Origin: Macrostomum hystrix
Lineage: Eukaryota; Platyhelminthes; Macrostomidae
NCBI GenBank assembly: GCA_950097015.1
Contig: CATNEN010000025.1
Location: 5,198,001-5,262,000, forward strand
Direction of reading: 5' to 3'
Length of the DNA stretch: 64,000 nt
The translations under genes were made by a program, and so were the position numbers. The notes under the pieces are model-generated. The model saw nothing but the letters and a program-made list of their open reading frames with translations, searched no databases and was not told where the DNA came from. Positions 10,341 through 23,640 of the stretch are shown piece by piece; position 1 is the first letter of the stretch; each line of letters begins with the position of its first letter.

Positions 10341-12510
10341 CATATTAACGTTATTTCAAAGAGAAATGTATTTTTTCAAGTCGATACCCTCCGCGAGAAT
10401 ATACTACGAGCGTATTTTCTTTCGAATCTTCGAGCTTCAACAATCTCGATCTAACAACACTATCTATGAGGCACTATCAATAAGAAGTTTCTATTTTTAT
10501 TGCGTACGTCTTTATTATCGCACAAAACAGCACTTAAGTATTTATTGGTTTAAAAAGCACGAAATGCGAACGAGCTACGACCGGATTAAAAACTGTGCAC
10601 TGTCTTTTTATTTTTATTTTTTAAAAGAAGTAGCAGTAAAAATCTAAATATACATATATCATTGAGTACATTCGTTTCCAAGAGTGACTAAGTACTCGTA
10701 AAAAAGCAAATGCAAAATTAGGATCTGATGCATTCCGGACTTGCTCTTGGTATGAGGAGGATCTCTGGTCTCTGTCATCACTAGGTGACAGTAGATGCGT
10801 AGAGTACACACGCACACAGATACTGTACGCAGGCACACGTTTCAACAGCAATTGATTGCCTCTCCGATCAAGGAAAACTAGATCTGAGTTTAGAACAGAA
10901 TCGGAAGGCTGTTAGACTGCTTTGATTGTTAGACAGAACCTGCTTATCAATTATTTAGCTCGTAGCTAGAAAAAGTGCATCGTGCAACGCTGCTATGGTG
11001 TTTGGCTGGATTTGCAAAAAATAGAAAAACCTTATTAAGTCGGAGACAATCAAAAGAATTTTTCGCGCTTCTGTTCTTTTTGTACGGAACGCCACTGAAT
11101 TTTTTCTTGCCAGCGTGCATCGCTTTTGTAGTTTGTAGCGAAGGCCCAACAAACTGCTTTAGAATTCCGCCCCATGTGTAGGATGAATTGGATGAATTTC
11201 CTAGCTACAAACACTCTGACTTGAAAATTCTCTAATGAGTAGCACTTCTCAATACAAAGTACGGATTTTCCAGAAGCGTTTTGGCAGCTAGGCAGTGGTT
11301 ACACCCTGAGACTTGATGGACGCAGTGTTTCGCTAGTTGTGACAATTGAGGACCTGTACAAAAGCAATTTGCTGGTTCGATTCTTTATCCAGATTCTTGT
11401 GTCTTTTTGCATTGATACGCCACGCCCTCAAAAAATAAAAATAAAACCTCAAAAAACCTAAATCGCCAGAAAACGGCCTAAAATTTTCCGCTCATCGGCA
11501 TCGTCGAGATATTCAACGTTTCTCGTCGGGGGTCTTGAGGCCAAATCCACGAATATCGGCATAATTTTCCTGGACACAAAATTTCATAATGTAATTATAT
11601 CGGCTATTATTGATGATTTGCCTCATAATTATTGTATTGTTAATTATTATATGATTGAACCAATATGGTAAGCCATAGAATTTTTTACAAAGCAATTTTA
11701 CTTGCCTTTGTCACCAGGGTCTTGACAAAATCGCTGAATATCTCGACGATGCTGACGTCAGACGGTGGACCCCGGCTTTGGTTCCGGATGGAGGACTTTC
11801 ACGAAAATCGGTCATTCGGTTTGTGAGCTGTCGTGAATTAGGCAGGGTACTTGAAATAGCCCCGTGGTCTTTCCCCAGGGTAAAAATAGCGTGGTCGTTC
11901 TACTCTGCAAAGCGTCGAGTGGCTTTGCTAACGGTGGTAAGCTTTTCAGAACAACTTACTAAGAGTAGGTTGCTACGCCCGAATTTTTTTAGGTTGCCAC
12001 ACGTCAGCAGTTCTATATTTAAAGGAAAGTTTTGTAAACTTATTTTCCAAAATTTGATAACTTATAACTCGCTAAATGTACGAGTATATAGCTTCTGCTG
12101 CATTTAGGTTATCCTTTAAACTGTGCAGTCATACTACTTGCTCAGCCAAGCCAATGCTTGCGTCCCGTAATTACGACGTAGCATTCTAATCCGGTTCATT
12201 CTGGCCTCTGAAAAGTCTCCGACAGAGTTTAACCGACAGAGAGGACCACGTGTAACCATCACAGCAGCTTTGATCGAACAGTGACAAATCCGACTGGCTA
12301 GGTTTCATTAGACTATTGTTGATTGCATCGTAAAAATTGTAGGCAAAACGCATCTGTTTACATGTCTTAGTTCTTCGGAATCTTCGCTTTTCAGGCTAAA
12401 GTAAATTGATTAAGCAAAGGGCTGTGAGTTAATATTTCGGTGTGAAGTTCTGCTGAATTGGAACAGTAAAGTTTTACAAAAAGTGTCATGCAGAAATCTA
12501 TCGGCGGGGC
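10341..12510. other. Spacer between channel gene and next gene
   Basis: AT-rich DNA. I see no conserved coding motif, tRNA or clear repeat. The longer open frames (for example 10195-10647) are Phe/Tyr/Ile-rich readings of AT-rich DNA and have no family signature. Confidence 0.5.
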
Positions 12511-13841
12511 TCATTTGCTTGCGGCCCACAGAGCCCGTCGCAGGGTGGACTGGCTTGAGTTGGAGCTGGACAAAGCGCGATTCACCGGCGTGTCGCATTT
12601 CATCAGCTTCTGCCTGTGCACAAAGGAGGATGCCGTAGAACGCCAGGCAGCCGATGAAGCATCCGACGTGCCCGGACTTTGGCGCAGCGTCGCTGTCCGA
12701 TAGCTGCCGAGATCGTCGCCGGCCACAACGATTGGCATAGAGTGAGATGCGCTCGGTCTCAGGTAGAGAGAAGGCGATCTTGGCTGCGGGGTGGGAGGGT
12801 GAACGGCGAATCGAAGGGAGAATTCGAGTGAATCGAGAGACCAACAAGCGACCGAAGCATTTCATCACTTGCACGTACTCACCCGAGACTTATGTCAAGG
12901 GACGTCCTGCCACTATGAACCTCTAATCTGGGAGGTGCCACTCACCATTTCAACGCTGTCGGTAGGGTCACCAAAATCTACGGCGCCAGCGGCTGCCACC
13001 AAGGCGTCTGAGGCGCCGCGTCTCGGTCCGCCAGCCAGTCGAAGGCGAGCGTAGAAGCTGGCGACGCCCCCGCCAATGCTGTTGCCGCCACCGGAGGAAC
13101 TGTTTGACCAGCGAGACTGAGGCAGCGGCGCCGGCCGAGGTAGAAGCCGGCTGGCCTTCAACTCCACGCGACTGGCAGTGTACAGGGTGCGGCCGAGACT
13201 GCTGGAACTCGACTCAAGCATCTCCGACGGAGGCTGCAAAGGCTGTCGTCCGCGAGGTCCATCGACGGGATCGAGATCGGTTGGGCAACTGCGAGAGAAG
13301 TGAATTTTTGCGGCTGACAAACTCTGTTTTAATTTCATAGAGACAAAAAATTAAGTTAAAAAATTAATCAGTAGTGAGGGATTAAATAAACGAACTGACT
13401 ATAGAGAGATCAGCTAACTACGAAGGACTGAATTCCACACTAGTATTCGAGTACAATTATTTTTACTCCAAATGCAAGCTATTGTGCGAACTAGAATCGC
13501 GATAAGAGTCCTATTGAAAATCGGAGGAGTCGAGACTAATATCGAAGCTAATAGTCGATGCTATCGCGAACAGTAGCTAGTGACGTGTAAGGAACCGTAG
13601 CAAGTAACGTATAAGGAACCATAGCTGGTATTGTATCAGGAACCGTAGCTAGTACTGTATAAAGAACCGCAGCTTTAGCTAGTGTCATGAGCCGGAGCTA
13701 TTGTATTCAATAGGATAGCTAAAAAATAGTATGACATGGATGGTACCTAATGGGATACTTTTGCAGTTTCTGCTCATGTTGCTGCTTCTTATGGCGCTTT
13801 TTTCGTCGTCGAACTTTAGTCGGCAGTTCTTCGTCGTCCAT
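12511..13841 (-). CDS. Unrecognised basic, Ser-rich protein, three exons
   Basis: I infer exons 13841-13747, 13288-12946 and 12783-12511 on the - strand. Phases agree at both joins (2 then 0), and donors (GTACCA, GTGAGT) and acceptors (CTCTCGCAG, CACCCCGCAG) are reasonable. The product is about 236 residues. It begins MDDEELPTKVRRRKKRHKK, a highly basic stretch that could be a nuclear signal. The middle is Ser/Gly-rich (SSSSSLGRTLYTASRV, NSSSGGGNSIGGG). The C-terminal third is Ser/Ala/Arg-rich. No known domain is seen. Exon 3 is also open in a second frame with a hydrophobic stretch, so the reading frame rests on the phase argument alone. Confidence 0.45.
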
Positions 13842-15308
13842 GTTTGTCCAGCTGTTTTTTAAGTCCCACGACTTTGTCTGTCTGCAGCTTGGTGACTGGT
13901 GGATCGGGTGCTCAGCTCCTTCTCGCATCCCCTCCGTCGCCTCCAGCCCACTGCGTCAGGGCTTTTACCTCTCCTCACAGCCATCGCTTCCTCCTCAGCG
14001 TTGCCCAACCGCCCGTTCTCACAACCAGCCTCGCTCTAGCTTCCATGCAGTTATTTTCATCTTCAACGCGCAGGTCCCTTCCCGGCTTCATCTTCCCCGC
14101 CCTTTTTGAGCCTCCTTCCCTGCTGCCTTCTGTGCACTCACTACAATGCCACCGAGGAAATAGGAAAGATAATAATAATACCGAAAGCTACCGAGGGAGA
14201 GCCGGAGCGGCAAGGCAGACTGCAGCAACTCTCTAGCCTCCTCTGCCATACGCAGCCACTGGCTTTTTCGTTGCTTCCTTGCGTCGGGACGCATTTTTAA
14301 ATAGCAGACTGAGCACTCGACGGTTGCTAGTCAGATTTTCAATATAGGCAATTCCGCACTTCGCCGGTTTTAGCCTGCGGTTTAAACCAACAAACCGACT
14401 CACCGAGTCACATACGCATTACTTTAAGCGATGATGGTTGGCACTATCGGTGTATAATAAAAACCCGAAAAACTAGCACTTCTTTTTAACAATATTCATA
14501 CAAGTGCTTTTCTATCAAAACGCTACTATTTTTTATTAAAGCGTATAGATAGTTTTAGCAAAAAGGTCGCTGATACTACTTGTTTAACACAGGCAAGTAG
14601 TACGAAGCTTTTACTCGGTGTACTCAGGGCTGCTCCGCTTACGAGCAGACGAGAGCGTCAGGAACGAGGTCCTTTACACGAGGGCCTGCAGCAACGCCAG
14701 TTCAATACCTTGTGCCATGAACTGGCGGGCCGATTGCTACTGCTCACAGCCTGCTCAGTTTGTTCTCATTGATCACCTAGCAGAGTCCGCCCAGGCGGGA
14801 AAAGGCTTGGACCAGGGCATACGGAGTTTGTTTGCTCCCTTTTTCTTGCGTTATTTTTGTTGTTGTTGTTGTTGAAGCATTGTGCAAATGCGTGAATAAA
14901 GACTACTAAAGTGACGGACGAGTGACGCTCGTATAAATAACGTCTAACGAAAGCCCGTCCTTGATGATGAAGTCAAAAAACGAAAGCACTTTTAGGCAGA
15001 TATTTTAAATATAAATCCTTTATAAACGAGTCTATTTATATGAGAAAAAAATTTGTATTTTATAATAAAGTTTATCTCTCAGTCAGTCAGTTAATATTAC
15101 AGTAAGTTTGATTTGTTCATGAAAAAGGACACAAAAATCTAAAATTGGTGGACTGCTACGAATAGTGTGATCCGTTGAATAACTTGAAGTGCCAGTCTGC
15201 CCACTCTTGTAGGTTATAATTCTTGACCTCTCAAGCTGGATCTGCCGTACCCTGGACACCAGTTTTGACTGATTCACAATCCGGAAGTGGAAATGTACAG
15301 GCGAGTCT
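13842..15308. other. Spacer with no supported gene
   Basis: The interval lies between two - strand genes. It probably holds the upstream region of the 12.5-13.8 kb gene and the 3' flank of the CFAP92-like gene. A short (TTG)n run is at 14858-14874. No coding signature was found. Confidence 0.45.
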
Positions 15309-18300
15309 TCAGGCAGCCGCCTGCTCAGCAGCAGCTGCGGTCGTCGCTGGCGCTGCTGCTGAAGCTCTCGCTGTCACAGTCGACAGCGCCAAGAAGCTCC
15401 TGGCGGTGGCGTGCAGCTGGGCTCGCCTCTCGGCGTCGGTCAAAGGCGCCGGCAGCCGACGATGCAGAGGCGTCTTTGTGTCGCAAATCAGCCGAAAGCC
15501 GCGACCGTGCTCGGGCCGCGCCAGGTAGTCAACACCCAGGCTGCGGCCCTCTCGACCGCCGGGCATGAAGGCCTTGACACCCGAGCCCTCAGCGACGCCG
15601 CTGTCTGTGTGCACAGCCAGTGCGGGCACGTCCCGAACTCCGGGATAGATGAAGCCAAACTTCACCGCCGGGTCTTTCAGCAGCCCGGTCAGCCGATCCA
15701 ACTGGTTGCTAGCCGCGTTATGGCCCCGCTCCGTCATCTCCGTGCCGGGCAGGCGGCGGTGTGTCCGAACTCGCGTCGAATCCACAACAACAGCGGCCGA
15801 CCATTCGGCCTGCTCCTTTCTGGCCACCTCTGCAGCCTCGGCCGCCTTCACGTCGCCAGTTGGGAAGATTGAGTGCGGCTCCTGGCCGAAGGTGCCCCGC
15901 GGCTGCCGCCAGACATCAAGGTCGTTGTGCCGCTCCGACCAGGCCAGCGGCTCCCGGCCTGGCACTGTCGGCCGCAGCTGCGCACCATGCAGATCGTTCT
16001 CCGACCACGGCTCCACCAGGGCGTCCAGGCGGGACGGATCCGGCCGGCGCGGATGAACGTTGGCCTCGGCCGAGGTCTTGTGTCCGGGACAGGACCAGCC
16101 GGCCGCGCTCAGCCAGCGAGCTCGCGAGTCGGCGGCGGCGTCGCTTGTGACGCGCTTGACATTCACCGGAGACACGGTGCCGGCGGCGTGGAACTCGGGC
16201 ATGTAGGTGTACCGCCGGTCCGGTCGCATCCGACGCCGGATCTCTGCCAACGCTAGCTCCGTCGAGTTCAGCGCCTGAGTGCTGTAGTTGTGCGCTGGCG
16301 GTGGCGCCGACGCTGGAGGTCCTCTACGGGCCTCGACTTCGGCCAGGCGCTGGCGCCGTTCGTCAGCCACTGCGGCGCTCTTGGCTTGGACAGAGCGGAC
16401 GTTGGCACGCACAAAGTCGGGACAGGTGCGCGATCGCTGAAAGCCCGCCAGATCCGGCTGTGGAATCGATCTCGCTGCGAGTTGAGCCGGCGTCGGACCC
16501 GACACAGGCAACTTTTGGCTAAGCTTTCTTGGCGTCGCTGATGAAGCCTCCAAAACTTGGGGTGGCGGCGTCGCCGGGCCGGACTCCATGTGAATCATGT
16601 CGTCGACGCCGACCGGAACAGAGAACTCCTTGGAGAGGGAGGCCAGCATGCCGGCTGTAGGAAAGTTTTCGCTCTTGACCGCGGCCAGCATGGATTCGCT
16701 GGCTAGCAGGCTGCCCAGCTTGCTCAGACACAGGAAGCAATCTCGCGGCACAGTGTCGCGAACGTACAACACCTGAGTTGTGGAATGGGCATTTTATCGG
16801 CTTTAAGACGTCTTCAACTCGACTCTATGTCAATAGATCCACGAATGCGTGGATGATGAAGAGCTGACGTATGCTCTTATCTATAGTCTATATTAAGTTG
16901 AATACACTTACCGATTGCTCGAGAATGGCCTCCAGTCGATCGTACAGCCGGATGCAGGGGAAGTCCAGGCCCATCCTGGCATACAGGCGCCGGCTAAAGG
17001 TCACGTCGGCGTTAAACATGACGCGCAGATCGTCGCCTGGACCGCGTGGCTGCATGGCCGCCCAGACTGACGCCACACCCTGGCTGGCCGGGCCTTCCAC
17101 TACGAAAAGGTGGCGCCTGCCATCTGCCAGGTGAAAACCGGATATAGCAGTCTCGTCAGCCGTTTGTTGCTGTTGCTGCTGCTGCTGGGCACTGTTATCT
17201 GCCTCCAGCTTCCGGCTGGTGAGAGCTGTGGAGATGGCGTGCTCTGGGAGGTTGGAGAGACCGAAAGCGGCGGCATTGATAGAGCGCAGCATGGCACGCA
17301 GTCGGTGCAGCAGCGCCACATTGTGGTAGTCGAAAGTGAGAACGATCCGACCGAATCTTGAGTGAAGGAGACGAAGGTGGGAGATTGATTGATCACTGGT
17401 TTAACATAAGATGGACCCAAATCTATTACGTAATACTATTCCAGCACCCACCTCCCTCCTGCAACTTTCTCCCTCTGTTTGGTGCGAAGATCTGCGAGTC
17501 GACTGAAATGTACTTGAGGAACAATTCGGAACAAAAGTTCAATAAAACTCAATAGCACAAACACTGGCAAAAGGAGAGTGAGTAGCAGAGCGCTATAAGG
17601 CTCTTGCCTCTAGCACTAAGGTTCCTGAACTCGACTCCGCGGAGAGGCCACATTCATTTGGGGCGCAGCCGTGGAGAGAAGGCTTGGGGGCTTGTCGTGC
17701 CATTGACGCCCTTGAGGGCCAGCCTCCAAGGCACAGGGAAGTGTGCTTTGCCTGACGATGAGAAAGTCAGGGCAGATGTACACACCCTGTGTGAGCATGT
17801 GCCTGCGTACGGAATCTGAGTTCGTTTGTGCTCAGGAATCAGCTGAATAGGCACATTGCCTCCTGCACCAAATGATATGCCATGGCCCACAGCCCAATTG
17901 AAATTATTATTATTATTATGGCTTTCACTTCTCATCGATTAAAGGTGCATGAATCTCCCAGGTGTGAAATCTTGCATGACCCGCGCTCACTTTGCCTGTC
18001 GATTTCGACCGCCGGCCAGCGGCCTGGCAAGCTGTAGCATTACTTTGATGGTGGCGCCGCTGTTGGTAAAGTCACCGGCCTCCAACGGCGCTCTGGTAGG
18101 CCCGTCGATGGCGCCGACAACTCCGGGTACGCGGTTGCTGCCGTCGGCACCGTCGAGTCCCAGAGGGCTTGGCGGCTCGCAGCGCTGAATGGGGATGTCA
18201 GCCTCGATTAGGCGCTGGCCGTACAGCAGTCCGCTGATGTCCACGCGGGCCCGGCCGTGCGGGTCCCAGGCGCGCACGCGGCTGCCCGGGAAAGCGCCGT

Positions 18301-20272
18301 ACTGGGTGCGCTTGGCACTGACCAGACCGACGCTGCTGATCTTTTCGTCTTCGAGATCGTCACCGAATAGTGCCGGCTCCAGGCGCTGCTCCTCAGGCCG
18401 CCTGTCACGATCGTGGATCTCCAGCCAGAAGCCTGGACCCTTGGCGTACTCGCACAAGGCCACCGGATCTTTCAGACCGGTTAGAACCACCTTTGTCGCG
18501 AAAATGTTTGTGACAATTATTTAGAACCTTTTTAATTTCGGCCGTTACTAAAAAAGTTTGTAAAATATTTGTAGTCAGCTCTTTACCTGCACATCGTCCC
18601 AGACAACCTTTTCACCGTGCTCGCGACCGGCGGTGCGGTGCAACGGCTGGTCAAAAAAGGTGTACTGGCAGAACACTGGCTCGCAGCGTTCCCGCAGGCC
18701 TTGCTGGCCGTAAGGCTCAAGGGGCATGCACTGCACGGAGCGGAGACGTATGCTTAACGGATTCAGCGACTCCTTCTGGGCGTCGGACAGCAGCGGTTCC
18801 GAGATGCACAGCATGACGAACGCGTCCTCCAGGTTTAAAGCCGGCTCCGTCAGGCGCTCAATGACACAATCTGTGGTGAACAGAGCCGCCAGGTTCAGCT
18901 CGATCCGAGCCCGACCGTTGCGCTCCCACTCGGGGTCTACCTGGCGCTTGCCACGCGCTTTACCTGCTGCGCTAGAGGTGCCACCGCCGCCACCACCACA
19001 GCCACCCTCACCATCAATGTCGCTAGCTCGATCGGTTGTGGCGCCTGGAGCAGCCGAGCCCAGGCGACTCAATTCATCCATCCCAGACGGATCGGCGCTC
19101 CTGCCGGTGGCTGGCGGTGGAGCCGCTGCAGCTGCTGATGTAGAGCCTCCTCCCTGGTTAGGACGGCCCGCGCTCCGGCGCACCTTGAAGTCATCTGGAT
19201 CAGGGCCTGAAGAACCAGCAAGCCGCGCCAACTTGTTGAAAGTCTGCGGTCGGCCAGTCCCGTCGAACTTTGTCACTGCGTACAGGCCAAACTCCTCCTT
19301 CTGCTGCTGCTGCAACTGGAGCTGCTGATGTGTAGATCTTGATGCGCCGCCGCTGCGTCTCCCTCGGCCGGTACGACGTCTTCCGGCTGCTGTCTCAGCG
19401 TCGCCACCGTCTGCACCGGCAGCTTCAGTTGCCTCACGAGAAGCGGCCATGGCAGCGGCACGCAACGCCATCGTCTCGTGCGGTAGCGGCCGGTTCAGCC
19501 ACAGCCGGGTGGGGATTTTTCGCTCGTAGAGTCGCGACAGTCGCGACAGAGCGCCTCGAACGCCGAATTGGCGTTCATCGCGGCCAACTCGCGGCGCCGG
19601 AAATTTGAAGTTGCGCGTTCTATCGTACTTGGCCTTCGTGGAGCACTTCTCCTTGGCGTCCCAGATCTTCAGCTCGAATCTATGTGTGCTGAGGGACATC
19701 AGCAGGGCGTCAGTGACCGCCATCTGGTAGCTCTGCTGCCACGCCACCCACAGATCGTCGCCATCTCCCCAGAGCTTCACATTGCGGTATTCACCGCGGC
19801 CGCTCTGGCTTGTGTCTGCGAACACCTTGGCCGCCTCATGGCCAAACAGGACCACATCGACCTTGACCAGCTCGTCCGGGAACACCCGGTACTCAATATG
19901 GTAGTAGTTCAGCTTGCGACCATCGCCGCTTGGCTCTTCCTCGGTAATGGACATAGGCACCGCGAACGCAATGGTCACGTAGAAAGTGACATCGTGTGTG
20001 CCCGGTGGTGGGGCCTCCTTGGTCTTGCGCCGGCGCACCGGGCGCGTCTCAAATGCCAAGTCGCGCGTGACAATGCCCGGGCCGTCATCATCAGGCGGCG
20101 GCGTCTCATCCTGTAGAGCTGGTGCTGGAGTAGTCAGCTCGCTATGAGCACCCTCGCTGCCGGCTGGGCTGACATCGCCAGCTCCGGCGGCTGTGCGAGT
20201 CCGTCCGCCGGAGCGAGATCGCGGCGCCTGCAGCAACTGCTGCTGCTGATGATGATGATGTTGGGCGCTCAT
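15309..20272 (-). CDS. CFAP92/KIAA1257-like ciliary protein
   Basis: Four exons on the - strand: 20272-18587, 18490-17991, 17356-16912 and 16772-15309. Phases (0, 2, 0) agree at every join, with donors GTAAAG, GTGAGC and GTAAGT. The product is about 1,364 residues. After a His/Gln-rich N-terminus (HHHHQQQQ) comes a conserved block (about residues 93-215) with FYVTIAFAVPMS, YYHIEYRVFPDELVKVDVV and LWVAWQQSYQMAVTDALLM. From memory this block resembles the DUF4550 region of KIAA1257/CFAP92. Exon 3 has a polyQ run and ends RLYDRLEAILEQS, then VLYVRDTVPRD in exon 4. CFAP92 is assigned to cilia. The C-terminal 400 residues are less conserved and Ala/Arg-rich. The open frame extends upstream of the ATG at 20272 and a splice acceptor (AAGCTCAG) lies just before it, so a further 5' exon is possible. 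Confidence 0.65.
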
Positions 20273-23200
20273 GCTTTCTACCTGAGCTTGTACCTTTTCT
20301 TCAAGCGGGCCTTTAGTTACAACGCAACCATTAACTGCAGGGACTTGTTTTACTTTTATTTGCCGTAAAATTGACAACTAAGCTACAAGTTTAGACGCGC
20401 CAGTAAAATGCCTGCGCCTACCTGTCCTCCTCCTTTTTCTTTCTATCTGTTGTCAAGGCAAGTCAAGTGTGCGCTATGCGGTGAGAGAAGGACAGGCGCA
20501 CTGGCATCTGAGATGGAGGGCTTCGATACTCATTGTAGGGGTGGCTGGTTGAAGAGGCCCGCTTTTTTGTACTCTCTCTATTCTCTGCTGTCAGCGCACC
20601 CAAAACGGTCTCTGCTCTCTCCTGCTTCACAGATTCGCACTTGGCTGCCGCACAACTGGGTCTCAGGGCGAGCGCTTTTTGTGGGGCTCTATCAGCAGGG
20701 CCTGAGCCACAGAGCCTTTTGCTATGGGCGTTAGAGAGAGAGAGAGCTTGAAAGGAAGGCTGAGGAACACGTGGAGAAAACGCCTTAGAGAGCGCACAAG
20801 CGGGTTGCCCTGGAAACGGAGCGGCGTCCCCAGCCCTCACCGCTCCGCTGCAGGCTTTCTTCTGCAGGGCAAGCAGCGGGTTGTTATCAATGAAGAATGC
20901 ACAGTACTGGTGGCCGAGCAGTGCAGGGAATGCACGGTGCGGCACAGGCAATGAAAGAGCTCTGATTCAAAGTGGCCAGTAGCAGTATGCAAAAACAAGC
21001 CAATGTTGAAATTGTAGCTACGCTTGTAGAAGTTCAGTCTGAAAGATCTGACAAAAATTCAGGCAGTCTAAAAATTTCCGTTGTTACCGGGCAGAAAATG
21101 GGGAGAACGAGCTACTTTGCGGTGTAATTCAGTTGAGTACACGCGTCTAAATGTGGTGAATATTGTAGCTATGCAAAAATTCTACAATGCAACTAAACTG
21201 CCCATACTGTTTCGCTTTGAATGCGCGTTGCTGCAAACTCAGTCACCTAACTCAATGCGTCACTGGAAAAAAACTGGAAAAAGCCTGGATTGAGAGAATG
21301 GGAAAAGTATCCCGTCTCATCTCGTCCAGTTTGATGTGCAGTGAGGGATCTGCCAATCCGTGGAGGAAAATATCCCACGGGGATGAAGTCCGTCATTGCT
21401 TTTGTTCACAAGAAAGGACACTAAAGTTCACAAATCGTGGAAAATGTTGAGTCCATTAGTACCCATTAAGGAAGGAATTATGCATCTTTTGTGGATGTTA
21501 CACCTATACAATAACACTTATTTTGCGCGCTATGGAAAGAAAGTCAAATATGCGTTCATCAGGCCGATGCAAAGCCGAGTGTACTTTCGACCTTATTACT
21601 GTGTAAATAAGTAGTAAATGTAGTATCGCTTTTGACAACAAAAACGGGATTCCATAGGTTCATTCAAGGCCATGCCACAGACCACACCCAAGTCATGGAA
21701 TCAAGCAGTTTAGTAAAGTCTAACTGAGGGAGTCTTGGCCATAGACTACAATTTCTATTCAAAAGCTATTCAAAACTACAGTCAGACTGCGATTTAATTC
21801 TCTTCCCTCCCCTGTGCTGCTTCTGTTTGGCCTGAAAGTGACCCCAATGGCGCCACCAATTCCTGTAGCAGATCGCCAGCGGCTGATTGTGCAATCGAAA
21901 ACGGGTAACGCAGGAGCTCCAAGAATCTTGCAAATTAAGAAAGGAACCCGATTCAGAATAGCTTCCAACTTTTAACTAGATGGCAGAATAAAATCACTTT
22001 CTCGCGGTTGCTGTCAGAGGTATTCTGTATTCCAATACTCCATTGCGTGTGTGAATTGCGTGTCGCTGTCCTTCCTTTAAGCGTACGTCCATAACTGTCA
22101 GTTGAACAGAATCTGGTCTTGAAAAAGCAAGCACTTGTGAAAGACAAATAAGCTGGCAGTGCAGAAGCAGGCAGGCAGGCAGAAGCAAGCTGGCAGTGCA
22201 AAGAAGACTTAGCCACAATTTTACCACAGACAAAAAAGCAACCCTCGTACGCTCGTAAAATGCTACCCCAGTACATATTTATTGGTTTACATTTATTGAT
22301 TTGTTAAGCTCTAAAGCTTCATGAATCTTTGAGGCAGATAAAAACTCAACAAAGTCAACTATACAGTATTTTTGTAACTCTATGAGCCACCCTTGCCCAA
22401 ATAGACAGTGATAACTTTTTTTAAAAACAACATATGAGGAAGATTTTTTAGTCAAATTAAAGCTGATATTTTTCGCTTTCGAACAACACCAAACTTGCTG
22501 ATTTTCAAGCATCAGTAAGGCTATACGAGCAAAAGTATCACTACTTTTTGGACAACCCGTTAGTTTATTTGCATCGATGCAAAGTGAAATAAATAATTTA
22601 TTGCACTCGTGTGTTGTACCTGTGGTAGCGTGGCACACACAATTGGTGAAAATAACCAAGACAAGGACGCTAGACTCTGAGAGGATTTATCCGGCCTCAA
22701 CACTGATGCTTCTTCGCAGTGGAACAATCTGGTAGTCAGGCTACAGATTGTCCAGTTCCCTCGTTATTGGGCCTCACCTTTGAATACTGGAATTCTCTAA
22801 GTGTGGAAACTCTTCCAACTCAATAAATAGCGTACCTTAGTCTTTGGGGACTAGGCACGAAGCAAAGTTAGAATCAACGCTTGCAAATAAATGCAGTTTC
22901 TAACTTACGAACCGTGAACGGAAAAGCATGTCCTAGGTCCTAGGTGTGCGACTAGGGTACACGAAGTGAACTACCACGATGCAAACAGCACCCGGTGTAT
23001 TCGTCGGACTGTGCTCAACTTATAGTTTGAGCATTTGAGCGATATTCTGCCAGTCTTCTTCCGAACCGAAGCGATTGCACCATGGCGTGCGATATGACTC
23101 AGTGCGCAGACAGACCTAGAACGAGAGAGAGAAAGAGGAGGGGGTGGCGAGCGGAGGTGAATGTGCACGGGAACCACAAACTACCTACACCCCAGCCCTC

Positions 23201-23640
23201 CCACAGACCTAGGATAGCCTGACTCACTGATTGTCTGGAGGCTGCTCAGCAGTCTACAGCACATCATTCTCCTCCAGCTAAAGGATGACGGTCAACACCG
23301 GCTGGCCGTCAGCCGCACGTAAACAAAAATCAGGTACGTCCTTTTTATTTTTATTTCGAAATCAACAAACAAAAAAAAACCATCAAGCTACAAGAACAAA
23401 CACAAACAAGACACACTAATAAAACAAAGGTTACTGGATACCAAAAACACATCAGGGCCAACAACAAAAAAAATGCCAAAGGGGGACTCCCTTTGGGGTC
23501 CAACGACCAATACACTGGATAAACGAGAATAATTCGTACCGACGCAAACCACAGCAGCGAAGGTATCATAAACAAAACATAACAGAGGGGGACAGCGGAG
23601 GGGGTGGGCCCCTTAAGGTCGGCGGGCGCCTCAAGTCTCT
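20273..23640. other. Spacer and probable upstream region, no supported gene
   Basis: The first 700 bases are GC-richer and probably hold the promoter side of the CFAP92-like gene. A purine run (GAGAGAGAGA) is near 20730. The 126-codon frame at 22279-22659 (- strand) has several Cys but no recognisable family. The segment 23160-23640 next to the retrotransposon could include its 3' untranslated region or LTR, but no paired LTR is visible. Confidence 0.4.

Noticed and set aside
10195-10647. 150-codon frame after the channel gene
   Set aside because: It overlaps the poly(A) signals of the channel gene and is AT-rich Phe/Tyr/Ile-rich sequence without motifs.
15411-16541. Several + strand frames of 70-153 codons at 15.3-16.5 kb
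   Set aside because: They are antisense shadows of the GC-rich fourth exon of the CFAP92-like gene, which has phase-matched joins and conserved motifs.
18726-20116. + strand frames of 182-200 codons
   Set aside because: Shadows of the first CFAP92-like exon on the opposite strand; their composition mirrors its codon bias.
20408-20951. Overlapping frames on both strands at 20.4-20.95 kb
   Set aside because: Neither has a recognisable motif; the region more likely holds the CFAP92-like gene's upstream sequence.
22279-22659. 126-codon - strand frame with several Cys
   Set aside because: No family motif, no splice support and AT-rich surroundings; not enough to call a gene.
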